Positions 15,242-24,643 of a stretch of 64,000 nucleotides of DNA are shown here, in pieces; within the stretch, counting starts at the first letter, position 1, and every line of letters starts with the position of its first letter. The DNA is from an uncultured Olsenella sp. (GTDB taxonomy: Bacteria; Actinomycetota; Coriobacteriia; Coriobacteriales; Atopobiaceae). A program made the position numbers and the translations under genes. Where the stretch lies: positions 1 to 64,000 of the forward strand of contig CAKUIF010000004.1 in assembly GCA_934660915.1 (NCBI GenBank). The letters run 5' to 3'. The notes beneath the pieces were generated by a model that was not told where the DNA came from, did no database searches, and saw nothing but the letters and a program-made list of their open reading frames with translations.

Positions 15242-16081
15242 GTGGCCGCTCGCATTGAGATCGCTTCCGAAGCGGGGGCCTGCTACGGCGTTGAGCGCGC
15301 GCTTCGCATGGTCGAGGACGCCGCCAAGACGTCTACCGTCCCGGTTCACACCCTTGGCCCCTTGATCCACAACCCGCGCGTCGTCGACGACCTTGCCGCC
15401 AAGGGCGTCACCGTCGTCGCTTCCCCCGAGGAGTCCGCGGGAGACACGCTTCTTCTTCGGACCCACGGCGTCACGCCCGAAGAGGAGCGCCGAGCGCGGG
15501 AACTCTGCCATGATGTTCTCGACGCCACCTGCCCCTTTGTGAAGAAGGTCCATCTCGCCGCTTCCCGGCTTTATCGGGAGGGCTATCAGGTTGTCGTTGT
15601 TGGAGAGGCGGGTCATCCCGAGGTCGAGGCCACTCTTCCCCATGCGCCGGGCGCCGTTGTGGTGGGCGATGTGCCGAAGGCCGAGGAGCTTCCTTTCTGC
15701 AAAAAGATCGGCGTTGTCGTTCAGACGACGCAGTCGAGGTCGAATCTCCAACACGTTGTCTCCGCGCTTCTGGATAGGGCTGAGGAGGTGCGCGTCGTCA
15801 ACACCATCTGCGATGCAACGAGCGGACATCAGGGCGCTTGTGCGGAGCTGGCCGCCCGGGCCGACGTCATGATCGTCATCGGCGGTAGGATCTCCGCCAA
15901 TACCAAGCGATTGGCGGAGATCGCCGCCGAGCTGTGCCCCCGCACATATCACATTGAGGGCGCCGACGAGCTCGATCCCTCTTGGCTCGTCGGGGCGGGA
16001 CTCATTGGCATCACCGCCGGGGCGAGCACCCCCGCGAGTCAAATCGATGCTGTTCGCAGGGCTATCGAGGCGGCTATCTAG
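15242..16081 (+). CDS. ispH: 4-hydroxy-3-methylbut-2-enyl diphosphate reductase
   Basis: A 279-residue iron-sulfur enzyme, last step of the MEP isoprenoid pathway. The three cluster cysteines are visible in GACYGVERAL (about residue 14), ATCPFVKKVH (about 98) and NTICDATSGHQ (about 187). RTHGVTPEE, GHPEVEATL and GITAGASTPASQID are also typical. The start is GTG 15242, two bases after the plsC stop. Confidence 0.95.
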   Translation: MAARIEIASEAGACYGVERALRMVEDAAKTSTVPVHTLGPLIHNPRVVDDLAAKGVTVVASPEESAGDTLLLRTHGVTPEEERRARELCHDVLDATCPFVKKVHLAASRLYREGYQVVVVGEAGHPEVEATLPHAPGAVVVGDVPKAEELPFCKKIGVVVQTTQSRSNLQHVVSALLDRAEEVRVVNTICDATSGHQGACAELAARADVMIVIGGRISANTKRLAEIAAELCPRTYHIEGADELDPSWLVGAGLIGITAGASTPASQIDAVRRAIEAAI

Positions 16082-16150
16082 GAGCGTGCCGGCGTCTTTG
16101 CTTGGAATTATTTCTTTACTTTTGTTGGACCAGGAATATGGGAGGTGAAC

Positions 16151-17533
16151 ATGGAACAGAAACGAGCCGATTACGCTTCTACCAGGCCGCAAGCTGACGG
16201 TGCCTGGGTTGCTAAGGTTGTCGAGGGGAGTCCCGCATGGGAAATCGGCATCGAGCCGGGCATGAGGATTGCTACCGTAAACGGCGTTGTTCCTCGCGAC
16301 ATCATCGATTGGCGCTGGGAAGCCGACGGAGGCTGGTGCGAGCTCGAGGTCTTTGATCCTCGCGACAACACGACGACCGCCTGCGAACTTGAGCGTGAGC
16401 CCGGCGAGGATTGGGGCATCGAGTTTACCGACGTCCTGTTCGACGGAATTCAGACCTGCGTCAATAGGTGCGTATTCTGCTTCATGGCCATGCTCCCTAA
16501 GGATGCGCGCTCGACGCTTACCCTTCGCGACGACGACTACCGACTCTCATTTCTCCAGGGAAACTTCGTCACCCTCACAAACGTTTCCGATGACGACATC
16601 GAGCGTATCATTTCTCACGGCCTCGAGCCTATGAACGTCTCCATCCACGCAATTTCAGATGACGTGCGCAGGCATATGATCGGCCCCCATGCCGCTCGTG
16701 GCAAGGAGGTGCTCGAGCGCCTCTGTGCGGCCGGCGTGGAGGTCCATGCGCAGATTGTGCTTTGCCCCGGCATCAATGACGGGGAAGAGCTGCACAAGAC
16801 GCTGACTTGGGCCGAGAACCATCCGCAGGTCACGAGCCTCGCCGTGGTTCCCATGGGGTATACGAAGCATTCGAAGCGTTTCGACAGGAGCTTTTCCGAC
16901 GACGTCGAGGCGTCCCGCGCCGTGGTCAAGCTCATCGAGCCGTATCAGGAGCGTGCGAGGGCGCGCCATGGGGAGACACGTTTTCAGTTATCCGATGAGT
17001 TCTACGTCGACGCTGACCTTCCTGTTCCCCCTGCCGAGACCTATGACGGCTACCCGCAGTTCTATGACGGCATCGGGATGCTTCGCAGCTTCCTCGATGA
17101 GTCGGCGCTTGTCCGCTCCGAGCGAGCGGACGAGTGCATCGCGGTGAACAGTGTCCTTGGCGAACGAAACTTAAAGGTGATGCTCGTTTGCGGCGAGGCT
17201 GCCGAGAAGACCATCTCTGTCTTTTGCTCGCTCGTCTCTCCCGAGGGCCGCATCTATACCCGCTCTATCCGAAACGAGTATTACGGTGGCGACGTCAACG
17301 TGACGGGCCTCATCGTGAGCTGCGACCTTCTGGGCCAACTCCCAAAGGACCTCGCGTCCACCGTCGTTGTTCTCCCCGAGGTCATGTTCAACTTCGATCA
17401 CGTCACGCTCGACGGGGACACGCAGGAGAACATCATCGAGGAGCTTCGTCGCCGCGGCGCGACGCCGCTCATTGCCGAGCCCAGCCCCGGCAAACTCCTC
17501 GATTGTTTGATTGACTCTTTAATTCCGTTTTAA
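16151..17533 (+). CDS. DUF512 radical-SAM family protein with N-terminal PDZ-like domain
   Basis: A 460-residue protein of the DUF512 family. Residues about 15-85 are PDZ-like (AKVVEGSPAWEIGIEPGMRI). A CxxxCxxC cluster site is present in QTCVNRCVFCF (about residues 103-110), followed by radical-SAM-like elements (VSIHAISDDVRRHMIG; AQIVLCPGINDGEEL). The C-terminal half carries the DUF512 signature (NEYYGGDVNVTGLIV). I chose ATG 16151 because GGAGG lies five bases upstream; a GTG at 16145 would overlap that site. The biochemical role is unknown. It is frequently next to der, as here. Confidence 0.85.
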   Translation: MEQKRADYASTRPQADGAWVAKVVEGSPAWEIGIEPGMRIATVNGVVPRDIIDWRWEADGGWCELEVFDPRDNTTTACELEREPGEDWGIEFTDVLFDGIQTCVNRCVFCFMAMLPKDARSTLTLRDDDYRLSFLQGNFVTLTNVSDDDIERIISHGLEPMNVSIHAISDDVRRHMIGPHAARGKEVLERLCAAGVEVHAQIVLCPGINDGEELHKTLTWAENHPQVTSLAVVPMGYTKHSKRFDRSFSDDVEASRAVVKLIEPYQERARARHGETRFQLSDEFYVDADLPVPPAETYDGYPQFYDGIGMLRSFLDESALVRSERADECIAVNSVLGERNLKVMLVCGEAAEKTISVFCSLVSPEGRIYTRSIRNEYYGGDVNVTGLIVSCDLLGQLPKDLASTVVVLPEVMFNFDHVTLDGDTQENIIEELRRRGATPLIAEPSPGKLLDCLIDSLIPF

Positions 17534-17552
17534 TTGCTTTTGCTGTTCGCCT

Positions 17553-17668
17553 CCGGGCCGCCCTTGGCCAGCCTCTGAGCGCAGTTCCGCATGAGCCGAA
17601 CGCCACTTAATGTGGCGTTCGTGCGAATAGGACTGTTTGAGCACGGAGGCTGGCCAAGGGCGGGCCGG
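17553..17668. repeat. Long intergenic hairpin element between the DUF512 gene and der
   Basis: The outer arms (17553-17580 and 17641-17668) pair over 28 positions with about three imperfections, including GCCCTTGGCCAGCCTC / GAGGCTGGCCAAGGGC. An inner perfect 10-bp stem CGAACGCCAC / GTGGCGTTCG with loop TTAAT lies at 17597-17621. The regions between are partly complementary. It may be a palindromic mobile repeat or a structured RNA. The T-poor flank argues against a simple terminator. Confidence 0.6.
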
Positions 17669-17683
17669 ACAACTGGGGCGCAT

Positions 17684-17691
17684 GGTAAACT
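17684..17691 (+). promoter_or_regulatory. Possible extended -10 promoter of der
   Basis: TGGTAAACT forms a TG-N-TAAACT extended -10 located 33 bases before the der start. No matching -35 is seen, because the hairpin element occupies that place. Confidence 0.35.
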
Positions 17692-17723
17692 ATTCTCTGT
17701 ATGTCTAACAGCTAGGAGCATTC

Positions 17724-19058
17724 ATGAGCAAGCCCATCGTCGCAGTTGTTGGCCGCCCCAACGTCGGCAAGTCCACGCTCGTCAACCGCATCGCGCTTTC
17801 CCGCGACGCCATTGTCCACGAGTCCCGCGGCGTCACGCGCGACCGCAGCTACCACGAGGCCGACTGGAACGGCCGCGATTTTGTGATCATCGATACCGGT
17901 GGCATCGAGTCCATCAAGTCGAAGGACGTCTTTGCACCCGGCATTCGCGAGCAGGCCATTCTTGCCACGCAGGAGGCCGATGTCATCGTCTTCGTCGTCG
18001 ATGGCGCCACCGGCATCACCGATGAGGACGAGGAAGTCGCCCGCATTATCCGAAAGACCGACAAGCCGGTCTTCCTATGCGTCAACAAGAAGGACAACCC
18101 CTCCACCGAGCAGGACAACCTCTGGGATTTCTATGCCCTTGGCTGCGGCGAGCCCATGCCCATCAGCGCGACGCACGGCCACGGCACCGGTGACCTCCTC
18201 GACCTGGTCGTCGAGGCGTTCCCCGAGCCCGAGGAGACCGAAGAGGACGACGACGTCCTGTCCATTGCCATCGTCGGCCGACCCAACGTCGGAAAGTCCT
18301 CCCTTGCCAACCGACTTGCGAACAAGAAGCGCTCCATCGTCTCTGACGTCGCGGGCACCACTCGCGACGCCATCGACTCCGTTATTGAGTGGAAGGGTCA
18401 GACGATCAAGCTCGTCGATACCGCCGGCATGCGCAAGAAGAGCCAGGTGCACGAGGACGTAGAGTATTACAGCATGGTCCGCGGCTTGCAGGCGATTGAC
18501 CGCGCTGACGTCGCCATGCTCGTGGTCGATGCCACCGTCGGCGTGACCGAGCAGGACCAGAAGGTCGCCAACATGGCGATCGATCGCGGCTGCGCGCTCA
18601 TTCTCCTCATCAACAAATGGGACCTTGTCGAGACCGAGCGTCAGCGCGACGAGATCGTCGCCTCGATCGACAAGCGCCTTGCCTTCGCCCCGTGGGTGCC
18701 GTTTGTGAACATCAGCGCGCTTACCGGTCGCGCTACCGACAAGGTCCTCGAGCTCGCCGTGAAGGCCTCCAATGCCCGCAAACAGGAGATCCGCACCGTC
18801 GAACTCAATAAACTTCTTGCCGAGATCGCCGAGTCGGGCCACACCGTATCCGACAAGGGTCGTCGCCTCAAGATGAAGTACGCCACGCAGACCGGCACCA
18901 AGCCCCCCGTGTTCAGCTTCTTCTGCAACGCCCCCGACCTTGCCGACGACAATTTCCAGCGCTTTATCGAAAATCGCCTGCGCGCCCGCTTCGATCTTAC
19001 GGGCACCCCCATTCGCCTTAAGTTCCGCCGCAAGTCCACCGATGGGGGCGATCGCTAG
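17724..19058 (+). CDS. der: Ribosome biogenesis GTPase Der (EngA)
   Basis: A 444-residue protein with two tandem GTPase domains and a C-terminal KH-like domain, needed for 50S assembly. Domain 1 has GRPNVGKST, DTGGI and NKKD. Domain 2 has GRPNVGKSS, DTAGMRKKSQVHEDVEYYS and NKWD. The KH domain ends near GTPIRLKFRRK. The ATG at 17724 follows AGGAG. Its stop overlaps the GTG of plsY. Confidence 0.95.
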   Translation: MSKPIVAVVGRPNVGKSTLVNRIALSRDAIVHESRGVTRDRSYHEADWNGRDFVIIDTGGIESIKSKDVFAPGIREQAILATQEADVIVFVVDGATGITDEDEEVARIIRKTDKPVFLCVNKKDNPSTEQDNLWDFYALGCGEPMPISATHGHGTGDLLDLVVEAFPEPEETEEDDDVLSIAIVGRPNVGKSSLANRLANKKRSIVSDVAGTTRDAIDSVIEWKGQTIKLVDTAGMRKKSQVHEDVEYYSMVRGLQAIDRADVAMLVVDATVGVTEQDQKVANMAIDRGCALILLINKWDLVETERQRDEIVASIDKRLAFAPWVPFVNISALTGRATDKVLELAVKASNARKQEIRTVELNKLLAEIAESGHTVSDKGRRLKMKYATQTGTKPPVFSFFCNAPDLADDNFQRFIENRLRARFDLTGTPIRLKFRRKSTDGGDR

Positions 19059-19762
19059 TGGCTGAGGTCAACACCCCGGCACTCATCGCCTGGACCGTCG
19101 TCTTTGCTCTCGGCGCGTACGCCGTCTGTGGAATTCCCTTCGGGCTCATCATCGCTCGCTGCCTGGGCCACGTCGACGTTCGCTCGACGGGGTCCGGTAA
19201 CATCGGCACGACCAATGTGGCTCGCAGCGTGGGAAAGCTCGCCGCCGGACTCACCTTGCTGTGCGATCTGGGCAAAGGCCTTCTTTGGATGCTGCTTTCG
19301 CGTTTCATGCTGTCGTTTATAGTGTTCGGGCACCACGGTTTTGCTCCTGAGCTTGGATTTGCCTCTGCCGCGGGGATATCTATGTCGGTGATCTACCTTT
19401 TCTGCGTTTTCGGGCACGTATTCAGTCCGTACCTTGATTTCCGTGGCGGCAAGGGCATCGCGGTCGGCTTCGGCGCGGCGCTTGGGCTGTGGTGGCCTGT
19501 CGCGATCGGCCTTCTTGTCGTGTTTATTCTCTTTGCCGTTCCTTCTCGGTACGTGAGCCTCGGGTCGGTTTGCGCCGCCATCTCGCTGCCGATTCAGTGC
19601 TTCGCGTGGGGTTTTGCCCCTGAGTCCGTCGGCGTCATCGCCGTAGTGGCCCTTGTCGTCGTGTGGGCGCACAGGTCAAACATCAAAAAGCTCATTGCTG
19701 GCGAGGAGCGCAAGTTCGCGTTCCACAAAAGCGATGAGGGCGCGGACTCGGTAGGGGAGTGA
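19058..19762 (+). CDS. plsY: Glycerol-3-phosphate acyltransferase PlsY
   Basis: A 234-residue membrane protein transferring acyl from acyl-phosphate to glycerol-3-phosphate, the first step of phospholipid synthesis. Five to six membrane helices are visible. Motif 1 is RSTGSGNIGTTNVARS and motif 2 is FRGGKGIAVGFGAALG. The start GTG overlaps the der stop by one base. gpsA, supplying its substrate, overlaps its end. Confidence 0.92.
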   Translation: MAEVNTPALIAWTVVFALGAYAVCGIPFGLIIARCLGHVDVRSTGSGNIGTTNVARSVGKLAAGLTLLCDLGKGLLWMLLSRFMLSFIVFGHHGFAPELGFASAAGISMSVIYLFCVFGHVFSPYLDFRGGKGIAVGFGAALGLWWPVAIGLLVVFILFAVPSRYVSLGSVCAAISLPIQCFAWGFAPESVGVIAVVALVVVWAHRSNIKKLIAGEERKFAFHKSDEGADSVGE

Positions 19763-20814
19763 CGGTCTTGGAGGCTCACAACAGCTCGATTTCGAAGGCG
19801 TGCGTTGTAGGCTCGGGATCGTGGGGCACTGCCTTTACCGGGCTTTTGGCGCCGAACGTCAACGAGGTGGTTCTGTGGTGCCGCAGCGCCCAGGTTGCAG
19901 AGGAAATCAATCTAAGGCGTCGCAACCCCAAGCGCCTTACCGATTACGAGCTTTGTGAAAACGTTTCCGCCACCGCAGACGCGGCGCTTGCCCTTGGCGG
20001 TTCGGGCGTCGTCGTCCTCGCCGTTCCCTCGGCGCATCTCCGCGGGGTTTGTCGCAGAATAGCTCCGTACGTACCTAACGATGCCATTATCGTCGTCCTC
20101 ACTAAGGGCATGGAGCCCGGTACCCATAAGCTCATGCACGAAATCGCCGCTGATGAGCTCGGGGACGTTTCCCGCATAGCTGTGGTATCCGGACCAAACC
20201 ATGCCGAAGAGATTAGCCGCGGGCAGGTTTCTGCCGCAGTCGTGGCTTCGAGCGATGCTTCTGTTGCCGAGCGCGTCCAGGACCTGGTGTTCTCGTATTC
20301 GTTCAGGTCTTACGTTTCCAGTGACGTTGTCGGAGTCGAGGTGTGCGGCGCGGTAAAGAACGTCGTCGCCATCGCCTGCGGTCTTGCGGCGGGTTTAGGC
20401 GCAGGCGACAACACGCTCGCCGCGCTCATGACTCGCGGAATAGCCGAGGTCGCCCGGATCTCATCCGCTCTTGGGGGAGACCCGCTCACTCCCATGGGGC
20501 TTGCGGGCATGGGTGACCTCGTCGCGACCTGCACCTCCGAGCACTCCCGTAACCGTACGTTCGGCGAGGCGCTTGCCCGTGGAGAGACGCTCGCTGAGTA
20601 TGAAGCCCGCACAAACATGGTTGTCGAGGGTGCGCGCGCAGCTGTGAGCATCCATGAGCTTGCCGTGGAACGCGGTATCGAGGCACCCATCACGGCGGCA
20701 GTGCATGGTGTCCTCGTGAACGAACTCGATATTGACTCCGCCAAGGAATCTCTTCTTGGTAGACTTCCCCGCGAGGAATTCTACGGCATGACCGTAAAGA
20801 CCGGAAAGGAATAG
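19759..20814 (+). CDS. gpsA: NAD(P)-dependent glycerol-3-phosphate dehydrogenase
   Basis: A 351-residue enzyme reducing dihydroxyacetone phosphate to sn-glycerol-3-phosphate. The nucleotide site is VVGSGSWGTAF at about residues 16-26, after a roughly 14-residue extension. KGMEPGTHKLMHE and the catalytic Lys in GAVKNVVAIACG are present. GTG 19759 overlaps the plsY stop, so GpsA and PlsY, consecutive steps, are translationally coupled. Confidence 0.94.
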   Translation: MTVLEAHNSSISKACVVGSGSWGTAFTGLLAPNVNEVVLWCRSAQVAEEINLRRRNPKRLTDYELCENVSATADAALALGGSGVVVLAVPSAHLRGVCRRIAPYVPNDAIIVVLTKGMEPGTHKLMHEIAADELGDVSRIAVVSGPNHAEEISRGQVSAAVVASSDASVAERVQDLVFSYSFRSYVSSDVVGVEVCGAVKNVVAIACGLAAGLGAGDNTLAALMTRGIAEVARISSALGGDPLTPMGLAGMGDLVATCTSEHSRNRTFGEALARGETLAEYEARTNMVVEGARAAVSIHELAVERGIEAPITAAVHGVLVNELDIDSAKESLLGRLPREEFYGMTVKTGKE

Positions 20815-20815
20815 G

Positions 20816-21493
20816 ATGCAGAACCAGATTAAGATCGCCCCGTCGGTGCTTTCCGCCGATTTTGCTCACCTCGGAGCCGACCTCGACGACATTGCCTCGG
20901 CCGATTACGTCCACTACGACGTCATGGATGGGCACTTTGTCCCCAATATCTCGTTCGGCATCGATATCCTCAAGGCCGTCAAACGCTCCACTTCGCTTCC
21001 CGTCGACGTGCACCTCATGATCACGAATCCCGATGAGCTGATTCCCGCATTCATCGATGCCGGCGCCGATATCGTCACCTTCCACTATGAGGCGACCGAT
21101 CATGCCCACCGATTGATTCAGCTCATCCACGCCTCCGGCCGCATGGCGAGCGTCGCGCTCAACCCCGCTACCCCCGTCTGCCTTCTCGAGGACATCATCG
21201 AGGATGTTGACATGGTTCTCATCATGACGGTCAACCCTGGTTTCGGCGGGCAGAAGTACATCGAGTCCTCCGCCGCAAAGCTGCGCCGGCTTCGTCGCAT
21301 GTGCGTCGACCACGGCGTAAACCCGCTTATCGAGGTCGACGGCGGAGTGAATGCCCAGACCGCTGCCGAGGTTTGCGCGTCCGGCGCCAATGTGCTGGTT
21401 GCCGGCAGCGCCGTGTTTGGCCAGGAGGACCGTGCCGGCGCCATCTCTCAGATTCGCGCCGCCGCCGAGTCCGGTCTTTCGAAGAAGGCCTAG
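20816..21493 (+). CDS. rpe: Ribulose-phosphate 3-epimerase
   Basis: A 225-residue TIM-barrel enzyme of the pentose phosphate pathway. Family motifs are IAPSVLSADFAHLG, YDVMDGHFVPNISFG (metal-binding His and Asp), VDVHLMI, VNPGFGGQKYI and EVDGGVNAQTA. It begins one base after the gpsA stop. Length is normal. Confidence 0.95.
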   Translation: MQNQIKIAPSVLSADFAHLGADLDDIASADYVHYDVMDGHFVPNISFGIDILKAVKRSTSLPVDVHLMITNPDELIPAFIDAGADIVTFHYEATDHAHRLIQLIHASGRMASVALNPATPVCLLEDIIEDVDMVLIMTVNPGFGGQKYIESSAAKLRRLRRMCVDHGVNPLIEVDGGVNAQTAAEVCASGANVLVAGSAVFGQEDRAGAISQIRAAAESGLSKKA

Positions 21494-21499
21494 GGGCTT

Positions 21500-22678
21500 A
21501 TGTCATCGGTTAAAACCGTATATCTCGACTACGCCGCTTCCGCCCCCGCCCGGGAATGCTCCCTGGAGGCGGAGCGTCGCTATGCGTCGGCCGATTATGC
21601 CGGGGCAAACCCTAATTCGCTGCACGGCATGGGCCGGCTTGCCGCGCGCGCTCTCGATCAGGCGCGCGCCGACCTTGCCCGATGCCTGGGAGGCAGGTTT
21701 CGGCCGGCCGAGGTGACTTTCACTTCCGGCGGGACCGAGAGCAACAACCTCGCCCTCTTTGGCTTGTCCGAGGGGACGCGTGAGCGAGACCGCAAACGCA
21801 CCAAGGTGATCGTCTCGGCGATCGAGCACGACTCCGTTCTCGATGTCGCGAACCCTCTTAGGGCACTCGGCTTTGAGGTGGTGCTCGCGCGTCCGGGGCG
21901 CGACGGAAAGGTCTCTTGTGAGACCTTGGAGGCGCTTGTCGGCACGGATACCGCTCTTGTATCCATTATGTATGCGAACAACGAGACCGGTGTTGTCCAG
22001 CCTATTCCCGAGCTCGCCGCTGTTGCGCACAGGTCCGGGGCACTGTTCCACACGGATGCGGTTCAGGGCTTCGGTCGCATTCCGCTTGACCTCTCGAGCG
22101 TCGATGCCGTGAGCTGCGCCGCCCATAAAATCGGTGGACCTGTCGGCGTGGGGCTTCTTGCCGTGCGAGGACGCGTGCCCCTTCGGCCCCGACAGTTTGG
22201 CGGCGGTCAAGAGCTCGGCCGCAGGCCCGGCACCCAGGATGTCCGCGCTGCCCTCGCCTTCGCCGCCGCGGCGAAGGAATGCGCGAGTTCTCTGGAGGCT
22301 TCGAGGGAGGTCACGGCTCGGCGTGCTCGCGAGCTCTACGCGCGCCTGTGCGCTCCGGGCACGGGTATCAAGGCTACCGCCGGTGTTGAGGTAGGGCTGG
22401 ACCGGCTCCCCGGCATGGTGAGCATTCTTGTTCCCTCGCTCGATTCCGAGACGCTGGTGCTCGCCCTTGACGAGGCCGGGTTTGAGGTTTCGGCGGGCTC
22501 AGCCTGCTCCTCGGGCTCCCTCGACCCTTCCCACGTGCTCTCCGCCATGGGAATCCCGCGGCAGGAGGCCTTGGGGTCCCTTCGCGTTTCTTTCGACGAG
22601 CGCGTCGAGTCATCGGACCTTGAGTCTTTTGCTGATGCGCTTTTGAATATCGTCAACTCACGTTCATCAATTCGCTAG
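21500..22678 (+). CDS. Cysteine desulfurase (NifS/IscS family)
   Basis: A 392-residue PLP enzyme releasing sulfur from cysteine for Fe-S clusters or thiolated tRNA. The cofactor Lys is in SCAAHKIGGPVGVG (about residue 208). The persulfide Cys is in SAGSACSSGSLDPSHVL (about 336). EHDSVLD and YANNETGVVQPI are also diagnostic. The start is ATG 21500. No iscU or mnmA gene is adjacent, so the acceptor is unknown. Confidence 0.92.
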   Translation: MSSVKTVYLDYAASAPARECSLEAERRYASADYAGANPNSLHGMGRLAARALDQARADLARCLGGRFRPAEVTFTSGGTESNNLALFGLSEGTRERDRKRTKVIVSAIEHDSVLDVANPLRALGFEVVLARPGRDGKVSCETLEALVGTDTALVSIMYANNETGVVQPIPELAAVAHRSGALFHTDAVQGFGRIPLDLSSVDAVSCAAHKIGGPVGVGLLAVRGRVPLRPRQFGGGQELGRRPGTQDVRAALAFAAAAKECASSLEASREVTARRARELYARLCAPGTGIKATAGVEVGLDRLPGMVSILVPSLDSETLVLALDEAGFEVSAGSACSSGSLDPSHVLSAMGIPRQEALGSLRVSFDERVESSDLESFADALLNIVNSRSSIR

Positions 22679-22706
22679 CCGATAAACCATAGAGAAAGAG
22701 GACACC

Positions 22707-23426
22707 ATGACCGAGGCCACCGCCCTCCTGCGACTGCAGCAAATCGACATTGAGCTCCTTCGCCACGCCTCCACGCTCCAGAAGCTTCCGCAGCAGGCCA
22801 AGCTCAAGACCATTGCCCTTGCAAAAAAGAAGGTCGCCGTCGAGCTCAAGAAGATCACCGGCCAGCGCAAAGACATCGAGATCGATATCGTCGACGTGAA
22901 CGCCGACATCTCCCACTACCGTCAAGTTCGCGAGCGCGTCATGGCCGAGGCGGAGGAGGGCCCGCTCAACCACCGCGAGGCACGCACGGTCGAGGAGTCC
23001 CTCACCCATCTCGCCAAAGTCACCGAGAAGTGCGAGTACCGCCTTGGCCCGCTCAACGAACAGCTTTCTAAGCTCCAGCTCGCCGAGGCAAACGCCCAGA
23101 AGATGATGGAGCGCCTCGACGCCGAGGAGCGGAGTGTCCAGAAGTCGTATGAGGAGGACTCCTCGTCCGTCCGCGAGCAGATTCTTGTCTTGAAGGATGA
23201 GCGCGAGGCCGTCGCTGCACAGATTTCCGACGACGTCATGGCGCGCTACGAGACTGCCCGTAAGCGCTTCGGTGGCCTGGCGGTCGAGACCTTGGTCGGA
23301 AACGTTCCGACCACCTGCCGCGTCAAGCTCCAGCCGAGCCAGTACCACGACATCGCCCGCGGCTCCGAGATCTGCGAGTGCCCGTACTGCCACCGCATCC
23401 TGATCACGACCCAGGACGGCGAGTAG
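22707..23426 (+). CDS. Coiled-coil protein with C4-type zinc ribbon (zf-RING_7 family)
   Basis: A 239-residue protein. Most of residues 5-180 is a long helical hairpin. The C-terminal domain (GNVPTTCRVKLQPSQYHDIARG, then ICECPYCHRIL) resembles the zf-RING_7/DUF164 family. Only the second CxxC of the ribbon is intact, and the first knuckle keeps a single Cys. A role in trans-translation-independent ribosome or RNA quality control has been proposed for relatives; here it is unknown. coaBC begins two bases downstream. Confidence 0.75.
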   Translation: MTEATALLRLQQIDIELLRHASTLQKLPQQAKLKTIALAKKKVAVELKKITGQRKDIEIDIVDVNADISHYRQVRERVMAEAEEGPLNHREARTVEESLTHLAKVTEKCEYRLGPLNEQLSKLQLAEANAQKMMERLDAEERSVQKSYEEDSSSVREQILVLKDEREAVAAQISDDVMARYETARKRFGGLAVETLVGNVPTTCRVKLQPSQYHDIARGSEICECPYCHRILITTQDGE

Positions 23427-23428
23427 CG

Positions 23429-24640
23429 GTGGCCGAGTTCGCTGGAAAGAAGGTCCTTCTTGCCGTATGCGGAGGCATTGCCGCATATAAGGCCTGTGAG
23501 GTCTTGCGCGGCCTTCAGAAGGCCGGGTGCGTTGTTCGCGTCGCCTGTACCGCGGCGTCCGAACGCTTCGTCGGGGCAGCCACCTTTGAGGCTCTCACGC
23601 GTTACCCGGTTTGCGACGACTTGTTTGAGAACCCGGCTAGCGACATCCCCCATATCGACTACGCGGAATGGGCGGACCTGGCCCTCGTCGTGCCGGCCAC
23701 CGCGAACGTCATGGCCAAGATGGCGAACGGCCTTGCGGACGACGCATTGAGCGCCACGCTGCTCGCATGTTCATGCCCCGTGCTTGTCGCTCCGGGCATG
23801 AACACCAACATGTGGAGAAATCCCGCGACGCAGGCTAATCTTCATCTACTTGAGTCCCGTGGGGTTCGTTTCGTGCTGCCCGTCGAGGGCAGGCTCGCGT
23901 GCGGCGACGTAGGGGCGGGCAAGCTCGCCGACGTCGAAGATATAGTCGCGGCTGCACTGGATGGGCTTTCCAAAGATGCTCTTGAGCAGGACCTTATTTG
24001 CACAAGGCTGCTTGTTACCGCCGGGCCCACCCATGAGGCCATCGATCCTGTTCGTTTCATCGCCAACGCGTCCACGGGCAAGATGGGGTATGCTATTGCC
24101 GCCGCCGCGGCCAAGCGCGGCGCTGAGGTCACCCTCGTCTCGGGACCCACCTCGCTGCCTTGCCCCGAAGGGGTTCGCCGCATTGACGTCGTCTCGGCGG
24201 CCCAGATGCGCGATGCCGCGATCTCTGCCTTCGAAAACGCCGACGCCGCGGTGTGCACTGCCGCCGTCGCAGACTACACGCCTGCTCATCCAGCTGACCA
24301 TAAACTCAAAAAAGCCCATGAGCACCTTGATACCATCGAGCTCGTGGAGACCGCCGACATATTGGCGGAGCTCTGTGCCTCAAAGGCAGATCGTGTCGTG
24401 GTCGGTTTTGCGGCGGAGACGAACGATCTGATCCCCAACGCGCAGGCTAAGCTGACCCGTAAGGGCGCTGACGCGATTATCGCCAACGACGTGAGCCGAG
24501 CCGACTCAACCTTCGGCTCCGACACGAACCGTATCGCCGTGGTTTGCGCCGAGGGCGTTGAGCAGCACGAGACTATGCCGCTCGCAGACGTCTCCAACGT
24601 GGTGCTCGACAAGGTCCGCGACCTTCTGAGGAGGCGCTAG
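23429..24640 (+). CDS. coaBC: Bifunctional phosphopantothenoylcysteine decarboxylase / phosphopantothenate-cysteine ligase
   Basis: A 403-residue enzyme for two consecutive steps of coenzyme A synthesis. The flavin decarboxylase half (about 1-185) shows GGIAAYKACEVLRGL and the substrate-clamp motif PGMNTNMWRNPA. The ligase half (about 190-403) shows TAGPTHEAIDPVRFIANAS and KIKK-like lysines near DHKLKKAHEH. GTG 23429 is preferred, two bases after the zinc-ribbon gene, over an upstream in-frame codon overlapping that gene. Confidence 0.93.
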   Translation: MAEFAGKKVLLAVCGGIAAYKACEVLRGLQKAGCVVRVACTAASERFVGAATFEALTRYPVCDDLFENPASDIPHIDYAEWADLALVVPATANVMAKMANGLADDALSATLLACSCPVLVAPGMNTNMWRNPATQANLHLLESRGVRFVLPVEGRLACGDVGAGKLADVEDIVAAALDGLSKDALEQDLICTRLLVTAGPTHEAIDPVRFIANASTGKMGYAIAAAAAKRGAEVTLVSGPTSLPCPEGVRRIDVVSAAQMRDAAISAFENADAAVCTAAVADYTPAHPADHKLKKAHEHLDTIELVETADILAELCASKADRVVVGFAAETNDLIPNAQAKLTRKGADAIIANDVSRADSTFGSDTNRIAVVCAEGVEQHETMPLADVSNVVLDKVRDLLRRR

Positions 24641-24643
24641 CCT

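Noticed and set aside
17553..17668. 6S RNA gene
   Set aside because: The element is shorter than usual 6S RNA, and its closing stem and central region do not show the expected large open bubble; left as an unassigned hairpin.
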